The notes beneath the pieces were generated by a model that did no database searches, was not told the origin of the DNA, and worked only from the letters and a program-made list of their open reading frames with translations. Of a stretch of 64,000 nucleotides of DNA, positions 63,902 through 64,000 are shown piece after piece. Position 1 is the stretch's first letter; each line of letters begins with the position of its first letter. The position numbers and the translations under genes were made by a program. Source of the stretch: Collinsella sp. (lineage in GTDB: Bacteria; Actinomycetota; Coriobacteriia; Coriobacteriales; Coriobacteriaceae); NCBI GenBank assembly GCA_018380195.1, contig JAGZUC010000011.1, positions 11,488 to 75,487 on the forward strand. The letters run 5' to 3'.

Positions 63902-64000
63902 ATGTTCAATTTCGATGAGCCTCGTTACGAGAAGGTTGTGAGCGATGCCCTCGCTCTCCGTCCTCAGATTGAGGCTGCCGTGGACAAGGTCTGCGAGCAG
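63902..64000 (+). CDS. SIS-domain protein 4, 5' end only
   Basis: Thirty-three codons reach the window edge: MFNFDEPRYEKVVSDALALR then PQIEAAVDKVCEQ. This amphipathic lead-in of ~30 residues before the first SIS strand is like that of the FrlB/AgaS-type sugar isomerases and deglycases, so I read it as a fourth paralogue. AGGAG lies six bases before ATG. The ATAACGTTAT promoter upstream links it to the PTS set. The identification is tentative because the diagnostic motifs lie beyond the window. Confidence 0.55.
   Translation, partial: MFNFDEPRYEKVVSDALALRPQIEAAVDKVCEQ

Overview
The window reads as a chromosomal segment of a high-GC, anaerobic member of the Coriobacteriia, most like Collinsella. 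This is inferred from the gene set (a single-chain pyruvate:ferredoxin oxidoreductase, rubrerythrin, carbamate kinase, mannose-type PTS with fructosamine-deglycase-like SIS proteins, LytS/LytTR pairs), the strong C/G-ending codon bias of the housekeeping genes and the dispersed GGGACAG-type palindromes. No database search was possible.

Layout. 1-4.3 kb is an AT-richer accessory island. It holds the 3' end of an ABC exporter gene (+) and, facing it on the minus strand, a radical-SAM/SPASM maturase gene followed by two unannotated Cys-rich precursor-like peptides (67 and 59 aa, shared MKHIHP leader) and a 35-aa hydrophobic peptide. The maturase is frameshifted by a perfect 10-bp tandem duplication, so the RiPP-type system may be inactive or switchable. 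4.5-5.05 kb is an FHA-domain gene fragment. 5.5-15.1 kb is central and nitrogen metabolism: nifJ, arcC, a C39-like secreted or anchored protein, an APC permease and a metal-dependent amidohydrolase. 15.1-23.8 kb carries two paralogous LytS-type kinase / LytTR regulator pairs around a Zn-PLC-like protein, a UMF1/MFS transporter and a GT2 glycosyltransferase, then a YfcE-like phosphoesterase. 24.1-28.5 kb has tRNA-Asp, an Rrf2 regulator, a MutY-like glycosylase without Fe-S ligands, rubrerythrin and two small membrane proteins. 28.6-29.7 kb is a two-gene nucleotidyltransferase/HTH unit resembling a toxin-antitoxin pair. 29.8-40.3 kb is DNA repair and housekeeping: rmuC, an ABC exporter, nth, mfd, PAP2, a threonine-aldolase-like enzyme and a GNAT.

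40.3-56.3 kb is a sugar-amine utilisation region. It has three GntR/UTRA regulators, three FrlB-like SIS deglycases (a fourth starts at 63.9 kb), a mannose-family PTS (IIAB-IIC-IID), a DMT exporter and a HAD phosphatase, interrupted by a broken IS110 element, a YitT protein and recQ. The likely scheme is: PTS uptake phosphorylates an Amadori-type sugar-amine conjugate, SIS enzymes cleave the phosphorylated product, and GntR/UTRA proteins sense the intermediates through three visible classes of operator half-site (ATAACG, TAGAACA, ACTTGTATGC). 56.3-63.1 kb has an L-2-hydroxyacid (lactate-type) dehydrogenase, metA, 5-formyl-THF cyclo-ligase, hicAB and an M16C metalloprotease.

The intergenic DNA is rich in palindromes of two architectures: long perfect arms around an inner hairpin, and a GGGAC core between short arms. 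In both, the arms differ from copy to copy yet stay complementary within each copy.
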